A DNA stretch of 64,000 nucleotides from Telopea speciosissima (GCF_018873765.1 NC_057920.1:8569307-8633306), one strand, 5' to 3'; positions 35,050 to 46,610 are shown, numbered from the stretch's first letter. The notes: generated by a model not told the origin, from the letters alone. Translations and numbers: made by a program.

Positions 35050-35323
35050 GAAACTGTTAACAAATAGTTCGGTTATGCTTTCAAATTTGAGGTTGTTTAG
35101 TTAAACAATTTAAATTGAACCGCACCGTTTAATACTCTTAAATGTACATAAATGTGTCAAAATCAAACAAAAACCATTTATCGAACTAAGCCGAATCATT
35201 TAAAACCAAACCATGAAACCATTTAATAAATGGTCTAGTTATGGTTTCAAAATTGAGAGTTTAATAAAATGATTTAAATCAAATCGAACCGTTTAATCGA
35301 AACCAGACCATTCAACACCCTTA
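34996..35323. mobile_element. Second hAT-like MITE
   Basis: 328 bp. The ends are TAAGGGTGTCAAAATC and, inverted, TAAGGGTGTTGAATGG. Flanking octamers CTTTTCGG (34988-34995) and CCTTTCGG (35324-35331) differ at one base, consistent with an 8-bp hAT target-site duplication. The body is AT-rich with AAACCGT and AAATGGTTT words in both orientations. A duplicate of its left end is at 34793-34846 because of the tandem duplication. No coding capacity. Confidence 0.8.
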
Positions 35324-35707
35324 CCTTTCGGGGTGTGTTTTAGTTCAAAGATCATTGGTGGCTCGAGGGCTGGGCCTGTGGTGCCAGTTGTTAGTCTTGT
35401 GTTGCAAAAGGAAGCAGTGGTTTGGAGGATTTTTGGGGCCAACTCGATGGTGCAGGTCGATGAAGATGTATTGTGTCTAGGATTTTTGGATGGAGGGTGG
35501 AACCCTAGAAAATCGATCTTCATTGGAAGTCACCAGTTAGAAGACAATCTTTTGGAGTTTGATCTTTCTAATTCCAAGGTAGGGTTCAAATCTTCTCTCC
35601 TTTGGGCCCAAACTAGTAGTAGTTTCTGGCATTCAAGATCGATCTAAGAATGCTAACCTCAGTTATTATGTGAGCATTATCAACCAATCCCTTTTTTTTT
35701 TTTTTTT

Positions 35708-35875
35708 TTTTTGGGCAAGAGATCGTTGTCTGGTTGCTTAGGGTCTGCATCAACACGGGCAATGGCATAGATGTAATTTTTTTATTTCATAGAGATAGGG
35801 TGGTATTTTTGCACATTCTTGTGTCTAGGCATAGGAACCACACGATAAGTAGCGTTCTTTTTTCCAATTTAAAGT
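35708..35875. repeat. Fold-back repeat, family 1, copy f
   Basis: Left arm GGGCAAGAGATCGTTGTCTG; right arm inverted GAACGCTACTTATCGTGTGG, then CTATGCCTAGACACAAG. It follows a run of about 20 T and lies just 3' of the aspartic-protease pseudogene. Confidence 0.6.
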
Positions 35876-37214
35876 GAGTTGGGCTCACGTTGTTCACGTA
35901 CATGAACATACGAGAATGGCTCACAGCCATTCAGATGGAATCCACTCCATTTGGGTCCCAAAGAGTGGACTCCATTATATGAACTTTCTAATGGTGCAGT
36001 GGTGAGGATTCCTTGGTTCAACATGGCCCTTTCTCAGTTTAACATTTTGCAAGTGGCTGAGGCAGGCCCAGATCCAGATAGACCCATACCAACAAGATGA
36101 TTTTTTTTTCCCTATTCCGCTTCAGGAGTTTTTCTCATCAGTTGAGCCCTCAGACCATCATCTTTGAGACTCCACTTTTCCTTAAAAATTATAAGGAAAG
36201 CAAAAACCCCAATTATGGTGGCTTTCTTCTCTTGGGTTGTGGCAGAAAAAGATTCAAAGTACTTGTCGTCAACCAAAAGGGTGGTTGTGTGCTTTGCTAT
36301 AAGATATGGCTTATGTTTCAGGAGCTCTTTCATTTCTCTACCCACTTTGCTGGTAGAATGAATTACTACTCTCAACTTGGAAAGCTAGTTGTCTGAACAA
36401 GAGTAGGGAAAGAAAATATTGAATATTATTATCTAGCAAAACCGGTATGTATCGTTCGATATGGGCAATATGATACTGATACTTAGAACCATGATTAATC
36501 CTCCATTTTTTGTTGTTTAACTTCACTATATGTGGGGCCCACACTTTAACTTTCCTACTCGTTTTTGTACGGCAAACAAACTGGGCCTTAGGGAAAAGGT
36601 TTTCTAAGGCCACAGGGGCAAGGTACTCTAGTGTCACTGTTATTGTCTCTCTCTTCCTCGCATGAAATGACCTCGCTACCACCAATGAATGATACTATTT
36701 TGTCAAACCTCATTGGTGTACTCCCTTGTGCCGCTTACTTAGAGAACCCTCTCTCGAACGCTTATTATGATGCCCTCATTATTTTTTAGGGCGAGTGATT
36801 TACACACCATCTTTGTGTATAGGAATTTTCCACACCAAGTCAATGGGCACACCAGGGAGAGTGCTTCATGATTCTTATAAAAGAGGTCTCACATGGACAA
36901 AGAGGAGAGAGAATATTTGAGAATGTCAAGGACGAGGGAAAGTGTGAGAGTATGTGCTACGATATTATATACATCATTATTGCAAATTTTTGGATGCTAA
37001 TATAAGTACTGGCATTTCTTAACTACGAACATCAAAAGGTAGAAAGGTTGATTGCGTAATCTATCATGAACCCATAGTGGCATACAATTTCCATGAATGT
37101 CTAATGACATAACATTTGTTGGAATCTAATGCCCGCAAAATGATACATTTCTTTCTTTCTCTCTTTATTTTTAATGTATCTGAATTTATACGAAAGGTTC
37201 AATGGTACACAAAA
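35876..37214. other. Intergenic; overlapping anonymous ORFs only
   Basis: A minus-strand reading frame at 36112-36375 (GREMKELLKHKPYLIAKHTT) looks mildly coding-like but matches nothing I know, and the opposite strand is also open. No gene is claimed. CGATA-rich repeat words occur at 36430-36490. Confidence 0.35.
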
Positions 37215-37415
37215 CCTGTGAAGTTTGGATCCTCTCCTCATGTGGTGTCCTCCCCACCCTATCTTAATTCCACCATCCATGGGTTATTAGACCATGAGTC
37301 AATGATGCATTTAATGATCTAACTCGTGATCTGGATAACGTTTGGATGGTGGGAGATGGGTTAGGGAGGGCAACTATCCTTCCCCCATGTGGGGAGCTGA
37401 TCCGGACTCAAAAGT
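37215..37415. repeat. Fold-back repeat, family 3, copy a
   Basis: Arms of about 55-60 bp. The left arm reads AGTTTGGATCCTCTCCTCAT; the right arm inverted reads AGTCCGGATCAGCTCCCCAC, followed by ATGGGGGAAGGATAG. Related palindromes lie within each unit of the 46.7-47.4 kb tandem repeat. Confidence 0.5.
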
Positions 37416-37634
37416 TGTGTGCCATAGGTGGTTTTAGGTTGGATAACCCTCCAAAAGAGTCAATCCACAACTTAATGCATGAGAGTGGAGGACCATTTTG
37501 CACTATTATGGGTAGGTTTATTGTGAGCTTTGGAATTGTAAAAAGGATACATAAATTCATCATCATTTTTGTTTTATTATGTTTTTTCTTTTCTTTTTAT
37601 TATGCTTTTGTTAGGTTCAAAATACGCGTTGCAT

Positions 37635-37705
37635 TGACCCCCCCTCTGTGTCTGGACATGGACTGTCTTTACACTCCCCTACAAAGAACTTTTCTCCAAA
37701 TTTAA
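37635..37705. repeat. Half copy of fold-back family 1
   Basis: Inverted, it reads GAGAAAAGTTCTTTGTAGGG, then CCATGTCCAGACACAGAGGG, matching one arm of the family-1 repeats. No second arm is present. Confidence 0.45.
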
Positions 37706-38039
37706 AATATACAAAGTTGAATATTCAACAAGTCCCGATGCTAAGTCAGCCGTGATCACTTTGGGTCGGACCTACGATATGTAAGTCCAAGCTAAGCCTA
37801 GGTCAAACCCATCAAAGAAATATATTTTTTTTTTGTAGAACTCCTTATTTAATGATCCAACAACGTACCCTACGCCGAAGAGACATTGAGTTTTTTATTC
37901 ATTTTTTTAAAAGCAAAATAGGGAATAGAAAACTCAAATGTCTTTTTTTTTTTCTTTTTGGTAGAAAAACACTCAATGTCCCTTGGGCTTAGCAACGTTG
38001 ATTCAAAGAGATCTTTCACTTTGAGGCGGGGTCTATTGT

Positions 38040-38222
38040 AAAATTTTTTCAATCCTATTCTTTGTCCAGTATTGTGGTTTAGTTCCATTTGTACGGAGGC
38101 GTAAATGACGTTTTAACCTCCCTCGGATAGTGTGTTCGGACAAGAGGTTAAATTGTCATTTTTGATCCTTATGAGTGGAACTAGACCACTGTAGCAGACA
38201 AGGAACAAGAGACGATAATGAT
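38040..38222. repeat. Fold-back repeat, family 2, copy b
   Basis: Arms of about 65 bp. The left arm reads AGTATTGTGGTTTAGTTCCA and the right arm its inverted match near 38170-38195. The centre contains TCGGATAGTGTGTTCGGACA, the inverted form of the centre at 33.45 kb. It is followed by an inverted ATTATCGTCTC. Same family as 33369-33550. Confidence 0.6.
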
Positions 38223-39000
38223 CCTTGTATCGTGCCCATTTTAGGAACCTTAGTATATATAGTATAATTTTAACTTTGTTGTGGCATTGAATACGTTAAT
38301 AAACATGTTCTCATCATCACCTACTCATCTATTTTATTAAATCTCTAACAAAAAAAAATCAATTTTATTAAATCTTACTCCAATTTGATATAAAAGAAAG
38401 TCCAGTAGTTTCACGTCTCTCCAGTGATTGAAAGGCCAAATCAACTTGTTCACATGGCAACTTGTCTTTGGCATATAAGACAACTTAGCCACTCTCCACT
38501 CTTTGGATTTTGAAACTTGTAACCAAGATGCTTTGTGTTATTATGCTCCTTTCAATAAGATTATCTCTTAATTAAAAAAAAAAAAAAAAAAAACTATTGA
38601 AACATGTCAATAGGGTTCTTACAACCGGCATATATAAACTCTCTTTTCTCTCTTTTCTCTCTCTCTCTCTCTCTATAGAAAAGAGACCATCAAACGCTAG
38701 TACCCGCCCTATCTATCTGCGCACTTGCAGGTAGGCAACTCTATGTGATTCGCTATGTTTGTTTGCATCTATTGGCTGTCTCTATTGCCTATTGGTTAGC
38801 GACAATTTTTTCTAGTAGTATGAATCTCTACACGTCACTTGTTCATGATGAGGGGAAAATCTTTTCAAATAAGGCGATTTGACATTATGATTAGAAACCT
38901 AAAATAGTAACTATCATCATTAATACTCGTCTCTATTTTGAAGATCCAAACTACTTTTTATGATGAGGCAAATTCATATCTCGTGGATTACATGTTATAA

Positions 39001-39073
39001 GTACCCGTGGCCTAATGGATAAGGCGTCTGACTTCTAATCAGGCGATTGTGGGTTCGAGTCCCACCGGGTATG
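39001..39073 (+). tRNA. tRNA-Arg(UCU): tRNA-Arg (UCU)
   Basis: A complete cloverleaf of 73 bases. The acceptor stem GTACCCG/CGGGTAT has one G:U pair. Box A lies in TGGCCTAATGGATAAGGC. The anticodon loop CTTCTAA gives anticodon TCT. The T arm GTGGGTTCGAGTCCCAC matches box B. There is no intron and CCA is not encoded, as expected for a nuclear gene. A short T run follows about 15 bases downstream and may serve as terminator. Confidence 0.95.
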
Positions 39074-39169
39074 ATTTTAATTGAATTATTTTTTTATGAA
39101 CAAGTGCGTTTGGCACTTGGTAGCATGTGATGTGTGAACTACAATGCACCGCCAAATTAGGGCACGGAT

Positions 39170-39332
39170 TTTTTCCCAGACAAGAGATCTTGTCCTGTCA
39201 ACAAGAATAGGTTCCGCACTATGATACAAAATGGCTGCACCACCCTCATGAAAGATAGAAATCCCTTCCCTATTAATGCTATCTTGTGCGAACCTATCAT
39301 CTCCAGGACAGAAAACTCTTCCCCAAATAAAT
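39170..39332. repeat. Fold-back repeat, family 1, copy g
   Basis: Left arm ATCTTGTCCTGTCAACAAGA and ATAGGTTCCGCAC pair with the right arm, which reads inverted TTTTCTGTCCTGGAGATGAT and AGGTTCGCACAAG. The core CAAAATGGCTGCACCACCCT equals the ATGACCGCC core of the family. Confidence 0.6.
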
Positions 39333-39666
39333 ACTACCATATTATAAACACTAGAAGGACGATTATATTCAGGCCAGCCTGGAGGTGTGGTCCTGGAGTA
39401 GCGCGAGTTCCACTTTTCAACTGTTTCTTTGCAACATCAGTGAACTTGTCTTCGACTCTCGACCGGACACAGTGGATTTGGCGCACGCAGATGCGATACT
39501 ATGCCCTTCCGTCAAACCTCGGTGGGGATCACGTCGAACACATTAATGGAGAAACCCCCCAAGTCAATTGAGACAACTCTACACATAGGGCAATAAAAAG
39601 CCCTCAATTTTCTCGTTCTTCAATGAATGTCCAAAAAAGGCTCAGAAGAAAGAGGATATATGCCAT

Positions 39667-40044
39667 ATGGGGGGGAAGAGCGGAAGCTTTAGACTGCAAA
39701 TAATGGATTCATTTATGGTGCTGGGCAGATGCAACAGTTCTATACTCCTATCAGAAACTATCTCTGATGACTGCAATAAAATCGCAACTTATGAGAGGCT
39801 CTCCCAATCCACGAGATTGAACGATATTGAATTGAGCCCTGAAAACCCAAGGAAGACGAAGAAGAAGCAAGGGTGGGATTGTGTAAGTTGGATCTTCTCC
39901 AAGAATAGAAATGGTGGCCGGAACGAGAAGACCAAAGAAGATCCTACCACCACCGTCGATTCTTTGAAGTTGGGGGAGAAGAAGAAATGGCGTCCGTCAT
40001 GGCTACCTGATCCAGATCGCAGATGGCCTGTACAAGGATGGTGA
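39667..40044 (+). CDS. Possible small plant protein ending in a WPVQGW motif (hypothetical)
   Basis: Open frame of 125 codons, or 113 if translation starts at the inner ATG (MDSFMVLGRCNSSILLSETI). The middle is lysine-rich (ENPRKTKKKQGWDCVSWIFS). The C-terminus reads KWRPSWLPDPDRRWPVQGW. I associate that tryptophan-rich ending with small uncharacterised plant proteins but cannot verify the family from memory. The frame is coding-like and followed directly by a stop. It could be the last exon of a longer gene. No signal peptide or membrane segment. Confidence 0.5.
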   Translation: MGGKSGSFRLQIMDSFMVLGRCNSSILLSETISDDCNKIATYERLSQSTRLNDIELSPENPRKTKKKQGWDCVSWIFSKNRNGGRNEKTKEDPTTTVDSLKLGEKKKWRPSWLPDPDRRWPVQGW

Positions 40045-41170
40045 TATATATCCAACTCAGACAAAGAGACAAGTAAGAATAGATACTAAAAGAAAAGAGC
40101 TAGAACCCCTTTCAGCTTTTGTGGGATTGCCAGTTTTTCCCAAATCCTAACAAAGGAAGGTGATATCAGAATTTCTGTATGTATGAATTTTCTAATAATA
40201 TTCAGTATGTATATTTGTTTTTGTTCTGACACCAGAAGCAAATAATGGACATTAGTGCTCAGGTTCTTCAATTTCATGCTTGCTCCATAACAGAAACAGA
40301 GTAATAGTTAATAACAAGGTTTCAGTGTCCAAGAGCAAAGAGAAAAGCTCCCAAGGCCAATGGAATTGTTCTTCTACTTGCTCTGCTAGCTGAATCCATT
40401 GCCCGATTCCTCGTGCCTTCCTGCTTATTGTGCACTACCTACAAAACTGTAGTTCAAAAGCCTTCTGTGCCCTCTTTTTTAACTTTCTTGAAAGTATCCC
40501 ATTACCAGATTCAATTGAACCTGATGTGCTTTCCGTCAAAAAAGAAAATTTTTGAATCTGATGTGCTCAATTAGCAGTTCACATAATCTGAACTACGGAA
40601 ATGTAACAAATAGTGTCATTAGTCCTACCAACAGTCACATTGAAAGAACAGAGACGGTTGCTACAGAACCCTCAAATGATTAGAACTCTATACCCAAAGT
40701 ATGCAATTATCAGTAGAGTTCAAGTATAGTAATTGTGAAACTCATAGCACATTTGAATCCGAGAGGTGACTCGGATTGGGTCTCATTGCATCTACATACA
40801 CCTTAAATCCATGGAGGGTGACTGAAATTTGGGCCATTACATCTAATTCACCAACATTAATCCGTCAACAACACATGACCCAAAATTGTGCTATCAACCA
40901 ATTAAGGCAATCAATACTCAGCAAGAAGGGAAACCTGTTTCAGATCATCTGTTAATCAGGAGGAAGAAAAAAAAAAGTGACAATAGAACTTCAACTAAAA
41001 TTGTCCTATGTCCTATGAAAACAAACAAAAGCCTATATGCGCAATTTCTTATGAGGTAGTTTTCTACTAAAAATGCTAAGTTATGCACAATATTTCCAAT
41101 TTAATTCTGTCCTGGATCATATTGTTGTTGTGAGTTATTGCTCGCAAGCAACATGGGCATCCCATCGCTT
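40045..41170. other. Intergenic, no gene seen
   Basis: AT-rich sequence between the small ORF and the 3' end of the BTB gene. No repeat with clear borders was found. Confidence 0.4.
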
Positions 41171-43512
41171 TCAATCAAGGATGTCACCCTGTGGTGGTTG
41201 AGTTGCCCTACGGAACCAGGTATTCAAGGCTGAGACCAAATGTGGGCAGTCCACAACATTTCGGGTGGAAAAACTGAGAAATTGTGGCAGTAACTCCAGT
41301 GCATCTGACATTGGAAGTGTGGAGATGATTGTCAATAATTCCTCTTCCAACTGCTGGTACAGTGATTTGTATCGTGACATGGGCAAGCCTTTGTCTTTGT
41401 AAAGAATAAGCACTGGTAACCAATCCTTCACAAGCTTCATCCTAACCTGCAATATGTTAAAAGTTTAGAAGCCATCCAATTGAAAAATAATGACTTGATA
41501 AAAAAGAACCACCATTTCTCCAGAGTAGAACAAGTCTTTGGCATCCAAATTAGATGTTTTGATATCCTAAATGAGTTGTTTTCCATTCATCATGCCACAT
41601 TTCAGCAGGTTTGAGCACAAGATATCTAAATGCCAAGTGAAGGTCGCTTTCAAGATGCTTCTAACGTACCAAATTAATGGTAAATTCTACTCACCATGAT
41701 GCTAGCTCCCCCCCCCCCCCCCCCAAGGCAAAGCAAAAAGATAATATATAATTAAGGGGAAAAGAAGGATGCCAGGTCACGCACAGGCATATACAACAAA
41801 TCTATATCTACATCTACCTTATAAGTATCTTTAAGTTTGTTAGACTTTGATTTATTAGCCAGTCTATGCAAAACAGAGATAACATTCCTATCCCTTTCTT
41901 AATACAAACAATATCAACATCAAGCATTAAAGAAGAAACATCATGAAATAAATGAAAGAGCTCTCATGGCCAGCAGTGTAAGGCCAAAATTGACTTTGTT
42001 TATTCTACCTCCTTGGAGATTATAGTCTACCACTAATTGTGATTATTCTTTCCAAGTATTTTTGCCAAACTAGTATGAATGTCCTATGAATACACCAATC
42101 CAAAATCCAGAACAAGAAACAATTGCTAGAGAAAACTGAAAAAGCTACGATGAACTCAATGACTAATGTTTTCTTTCCCCAACTAAGAATTCAAGGCTAA
42201 AGCTTTCTCCCATAATAACTAGCATTGAACCCAATAATCATCTTGGTGAATCAGAATTTTGTATATGAAGGTAGAAATTCAATTGCTAGCTCCTGATGTA
42301 GCATTTCATAACCCACAGGTGTTAATGAGGCAAAAATAGTACAATTAGGAAAGCAAATAAAATAATCACACAGATAACACTATGATCCAATTACAATACC
42401 TGCCTAGGCACTAAAATCGAACCACCAACAATTGCATTAGTAAGTCTGCAAGTGCATCGGAGAATGGCAGTTGAGAGCTCCCACGAAATATTCTTGCATA
42501 CATTATAGCATAATGCCCTTTGCAAAGAAGAGGCATGGTCACTCCACTCTTTTACAGCAGTATCAGCCACTCTCAACTCAATCATCAGCTCAACCAGCCA
42601 CAGAAGATTCTTCCAATACATCATTGAGGTTTGGGAATTCAGCTGCTGAATTGCAGCTGGATTATTGTGAAAGACCCTAAAATTAAGACTCAGATACATC
42701 TTCAATGACTCCTTCACAATGTTAAAGGTTTCATCGAACGCCTGATCCAAGGCACACTTAACAGAATACCTTGACGAACAACCCCTCAAAAACTTCACCA
42801 CAAATGCTTTCACAAACGCCATATTGGAGTGGTTAGGAATGGCAGCGACAATCAAACCATGAAGCATGTCCTCAGACGAAGCACTGACAGGCAAAACCCT
42901 AGCAAGAAGCTCTTGAGATTCCTCAGGTCAAAAAAGGGGGACAAAATCTATAACCCTCTTTTCTTCTTCTTCACTCCATGGAACAACCTCGAGGAAAAGA
43001 ACACAAGCCTTCACACAATCCTCGAAAAGAAGCTCAAAAGCAATGGGAAGGATGGAAAGCGCATTGGATGCACTGTAGAATGTGGAGGAGAGATCAATGG
43101 TGTAAAAGAGCTGAAGGACAGTCACATAAGTGTTGAAAGATGCAATTGTTGATGAGACCTTTAAATTGAGATGGTAAACCCTCCTGGAATTCTCCAAATC
43201 CTTAACAGAGCTCGAATTCTTTTGCCATCTGTCGGATAGAAGAACTGCAAAGTATTTGGATCTCCGAAGAACATTGGAGTGGAGGTAAAGTAGGGCATCG
43301 CCCTGATTGATGGAATCAATGGAACCGTCTGAGAGGGAGGTGATGAGGGGTTCAGTGTATAGATGGAGGATGACATCCGCAGTAGAAGGATCGTTGAAAA
43401 CAAAGGATGGGTGGGTTGGTTTCTGGGAGGATTCCATTAGGGTTCTGAAGGAATCAATATTGACGGAGGAGGAAACGCTATTGCTACTTCCCACTCTTTC
43501 TTTTCTTTGCAC
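41171..43512 (-). CDS. BTB/POZ domain protein (At1g63850-like), one in-frame stop
   Basis: Two coding exons on the minus strand: 42400-43512 (371 codons) and 41171-41446 (91 codons plus stop), joined in phase 0. The N-terminal part holds the BTB fold (STADVILHLYTEPLITSLSD, LYLHSNVLRRSKYFAVLLSD). The rest matches the plant At1g63850/At5g60050 group: FVVKFLRGCSSRYSVKCALD, NLLWLVELMIELRVADTAVK, CRLTNAIVGGSILVPRQVRM, KLVKDWLPVL, LLTIISTLPMSDALELLPQF and LVSALNTWFRRATQPP. Such proteins are thought to serve as CUL3 ubiquitin-ligase substrate adaptors. Codon 195 (42928-42930) is TGA, in a place where DFVPLF-x-PEESQELLARV reads straight through in the same frame. It looks like a single nonsense change (for example CGA to TGA) or a base-call error, since the rest is intact. 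Confidence 0.85.
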
Positions 43513-45079
43513 CTCTTAGTTTCATCTTGTTATAGAAGGAAAACCCAGAGAAAACAGAATTCTATATTGAGTAGATTACAATGTATGTTGGATCCTTATT
43601 AAAAATCCCTTAATAGAAAGGATATAGATCGGAAGATAAGAAAGAAACCGCGCGCAGGTGGTATGTTGCTGGCACAGTCCGAGAGAAATTGGAATACTGG
43701 ATTCAATATAGTTACTAAAACACATATAAATCGGTTTATAAAACGAATGTTTATTTGATATTTAAAAATCTTATACAGTACCTTACCTGCAACTCTTCGT
43801 CTCCTCCATCGCCTTCGCCCTCAGGCAATTCTTAAGATCACCGATAGCTTGTCAATGATATCCTCCTCCTCTGCTTTTGCATTCTCGATGGAGGGTCACG
43901 AATGAGAGTCTGCAGGAATGGGGGAATGAACGCCTTACAGCATAAGAATGTGCCATTATTCTGAGATCGAAGAGTACAGTTCGAAGCAGGGTAGAAATTA
44001 GAATAATTATTGGCCTTATCCACACACACACACAAAAAAAAAAGGGGGAAAAGAAAAAGAAATCAACTGAAATTCCCAATTCCCAAATCTGAATCTCCTT
44101 TCTGCTTAAATTCCCGCAGATCGATCGTAGTTCCATCTTCACCATTGTTACTACCACCAAAGTGAACTCCTCCACCATGCATGATGTCGTCGTCTTCTTC
44201 ATACTTCGTCTGCAATCTGATCTCGGGTATGATGGTATGTGGAATTCCATTCTTCGTCCAGAAGAATCCTGTCTCCTTCTCCAATCTCCCTCCTCGCCAT
44301 AGTCCTTGAACAGCAGTTCTTATGTCTGGTGATGTGTTGGGAACTGGCACTTGGTAGTGAGCAAGACAGCAGACAAGTGGCCAAGACAACTCAGTGACAA
44401 ACTAAAGCAGCGCTGGTTCAGGGGCCACGAAGCCTGACAGCTATCTTTTGCAAATTTTATTTTTGAGAAAAAAATGTTGTAAAACCGTAGAAATCATAGA
44501 ACATGGCGCATACCCAAACATAGAGGGGGGGATATGAAATGTGATATTGACACCCCACATGACACTGCACTCTCAATCTCTCATTGAACCGTGTTCTCCC
44601 ACAAGAAACACTTTCCTTTTTTAATTACTATCCTTAATAAGCATACACATGCTACCCATACTCGAATCCTATTCCTCTTCAGCGCATCCTTGAGTTGGAC
44701 AACAACCGCGGCAGCAATGTCAACATGTTTCAGGGTGCCATTTGAATGGTGAGGACAGATGAAGCACATCTAAGCATGGTGCACATGCGATGGAGAGAAG
44801 GATTTTTTTTATTTATTTTTGAAATCCTCATTTCCAGATCGAGGGAGTCATTCGATTACTCCTAAATCCATTTGTATGTTATCGACATCTAAATCCAGAA
44901 GCCATTGATTATGGAAATGGATGCCCAGAAAGAGGGACCCAGATCATCTCTAAAGCATCTGTGCATCCGACAACTGGGCTCATCGCGCATTCATCCCAAC
45001 ACGCTACGCAGCCATCACAAGTTTGTAATTTGATGAGCAAAATTCCGAAACATGAAAATTCTCACACATCCTTGTAGAG
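43513..45079. other. BTB upstream region; unassigned minus-strand ORF
   Basis: Contains the likely 5' UTR of the BTB gene. A minus-strand frame at 44063-44389 (DIRTAVQGLWRGGRLEKETG, EDDDIMHGGGVHFGG) ends in a stop and has coding-like composition, but I know no match and a second frame is also open there. It may be an orphan exon. A CA run lies near 44021. Confidence 0.35.
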
Positions 45080-45255
45080 TTCAATTCCTCTCCATGTACG
45101 TGTAAGTACATGTACATGTGAGAGGTACACCTGTTTGATTTTTGTCATTTACAAGGAAAGGAGGGGTATTTATGAAAACAAACTAGACAAGTGGTTACCT
45201 CTCAGATGTACATTCACCTACACATACGTACAGATGATCCATTCTCATCCTTGTG
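45080..45255. repeat. Fold-back repeat rich in GTAC/ACGTAC words
   Basis: Left arm TCCATGTACGTGTAAGTACA, then TGTACATGTGAGAGGT. The right arm inverted reads ATCTGTACGTATGTGTAGGT and GTACATCTGAGAGGT. A central TACCCCTCCTTTCC-like spacer separates them. Similar words occur inside the 10.02-10.16 kb part of the Copia LTR, but no border is shared. Confidence 0.5.
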
Positions 45256-46610
45256 GATCTTGTGATTCTTGCTAATCATTCCATAAGTCTTTTTTTTTCT
45301 CCCCTTAATATTAAGGGGCAATCAAGTATTTTCCATTTCTGCATGTATGAAAATATACCTCACAAACTCTTGTGTCTTATTACTAGGACAACAAACTACC
45401 TTTGTTCTAATGTACACATGTATTATCTGCTCTGTTTGTTTTTATTAGTGTACTTTGAGAGGATACTTCAACTAGTGTTTATATAATGTGATAATATATA
45501 CTACCGATCAACTAATGTCAATTATTTAGGGTTAATGTCTTGTATTTTAGGGAACTTGTATATGTTTGTTTTCTCTATTAATTGATAGTGATGGGGTTAT
45601 TAGGATTATCGAGAATTCTTTGTAAACATAAAGAGCCATGAGGAAGAGAGATTGTTACCCTTTTTTCATGCTATTGATATTGTTCTCTTCTTTGCGGATA
45701 TGGGCATTTTATCGAATGACATTCTTATGTTGTGTGATTAATTGATTTTCATTTCTGTTTCCTTGTGTTTTCCGCTTCTTGTATAGATTTCAGTTTCTAT
45801 AATAAGGTCATGCTTTGTTTGGTTGTGTCAACCGTCACTTACATCATGAAAAAGAATCTACTCCCTATATGTTGAAGTTGTTCAAATAATTGGAAATACG
45901 ATATGGGTAAAAGTTGTGCATAACACCATCTCATGTGAAAAGGTTGCCCCGCATGTATAATACTCTCTCTTCTCCAATTGAAAAATACCCCTTTTCCTTC
46001 TGTGTCTAGTATTTTGATTGATGTATGCTGTTAATTTATCAAAAACTAACGATATATTCAACCTCCTCCCTAAATAAATAGACAATAAAACTGGCCAAAA
46101 TTTTGATTTGAGGATTTATTTTTTTTCTCTAATAAAAAGAAGAAAGCCTCAACGATTGATCTCTATCATTTATGTATTCAATCATTAGATTCTTATAAAT
46201 TAGAGTCATTGTAAATGGGGAATGGTTTTCTGAGCCATCGGCTTATCCCACGTTTCCTTGTAGAGTAAATAATTCATTTTTTTTAGGCTCCGTTTTTTTT
46301 GTATTTTACATCAAAACTAACTGTTCATCAACTCCGATTGTTTCTTTGTAAAATTTTACTACTGATAAATGTAAAATTTTATATATTGAAAAGTTTTTTA
46401 ATGTCAGTTTCCGTAACAGAATTGGCATTCGAAAACTATTATTATACATGTATTCTTTTTTTTTGTTTAGTTCAAAACAAAAAAAAACAAAAAAACAATC
46501 AAAAATTTTGAAAATTAAACGGGAGACATAAATTAATCTTTGCTTTCATCATAAATTTTGCTCTATTATAATTTTCTATTTCTTTCCTTTACTCCATGTC
46601 TAAACAACTT
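45256..46610. other. Intergenic, no gene seen
   Basis: AT-rich. It includes an 18-bp perfect palindrome CCCCTTAATATTAAGGGG near 45302 and a diverged relative of the 32.76-kb fold-back at 46290-46410. No coding sequence could be supported. Confidence 0.4.

Larger units (their letters stand above)
33869..35647 (+). pseudogene. Aspartic protease (EDGP / basic 7S globulin-like) pseudogene split by two hAT elements
   Basis: The 5' part encodes TPTVPLKYVVDLGGTHIWVG and SDTTY (pepsin-like N lobe; the usual active-site DTG is DLGG here, as in EDGP and xylanase-inhibitor relatives). It then shifts frame to GPGCSLCYSSAPRPGCHNQT and later to MSIDENGFGG. The 3' part (35333-35647) encodes SLVLQKEAVVWRIFGANSMV, LCLGFLDGGWNPRKSIFIGS and HQLEDNLLEFDLSNSKVGF, the C lobe of the same family. 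Several frameshifts, a missing middle and two transposon insertions show it is dead. These proteins are secreted, often catalytically inactive, and act as glucanase or xylanase inhibitors or as storage globulins. The intact C-lobe frame suggests the inactivation is not very old. Confidence 0.85.

Noticed and set aside
36112-36375. Minus-strand frame with a GREMKELLKHKPYLIAKHTT segment
   Set aside because: Both strands are open here and no family could be named.
42471-43519. Plus-strand ORFs opposite the BTB gene
   Set aside because: Antisense shadows of the BTB exon; the minus-strand product has clear family motifs.
44063-44389. 108-codon minus-strand frame upstream of the BTB gene
   Set aside because: Coding-like in places, but overlapped by another open frame and without recognisable motif, so not listed as a gene.
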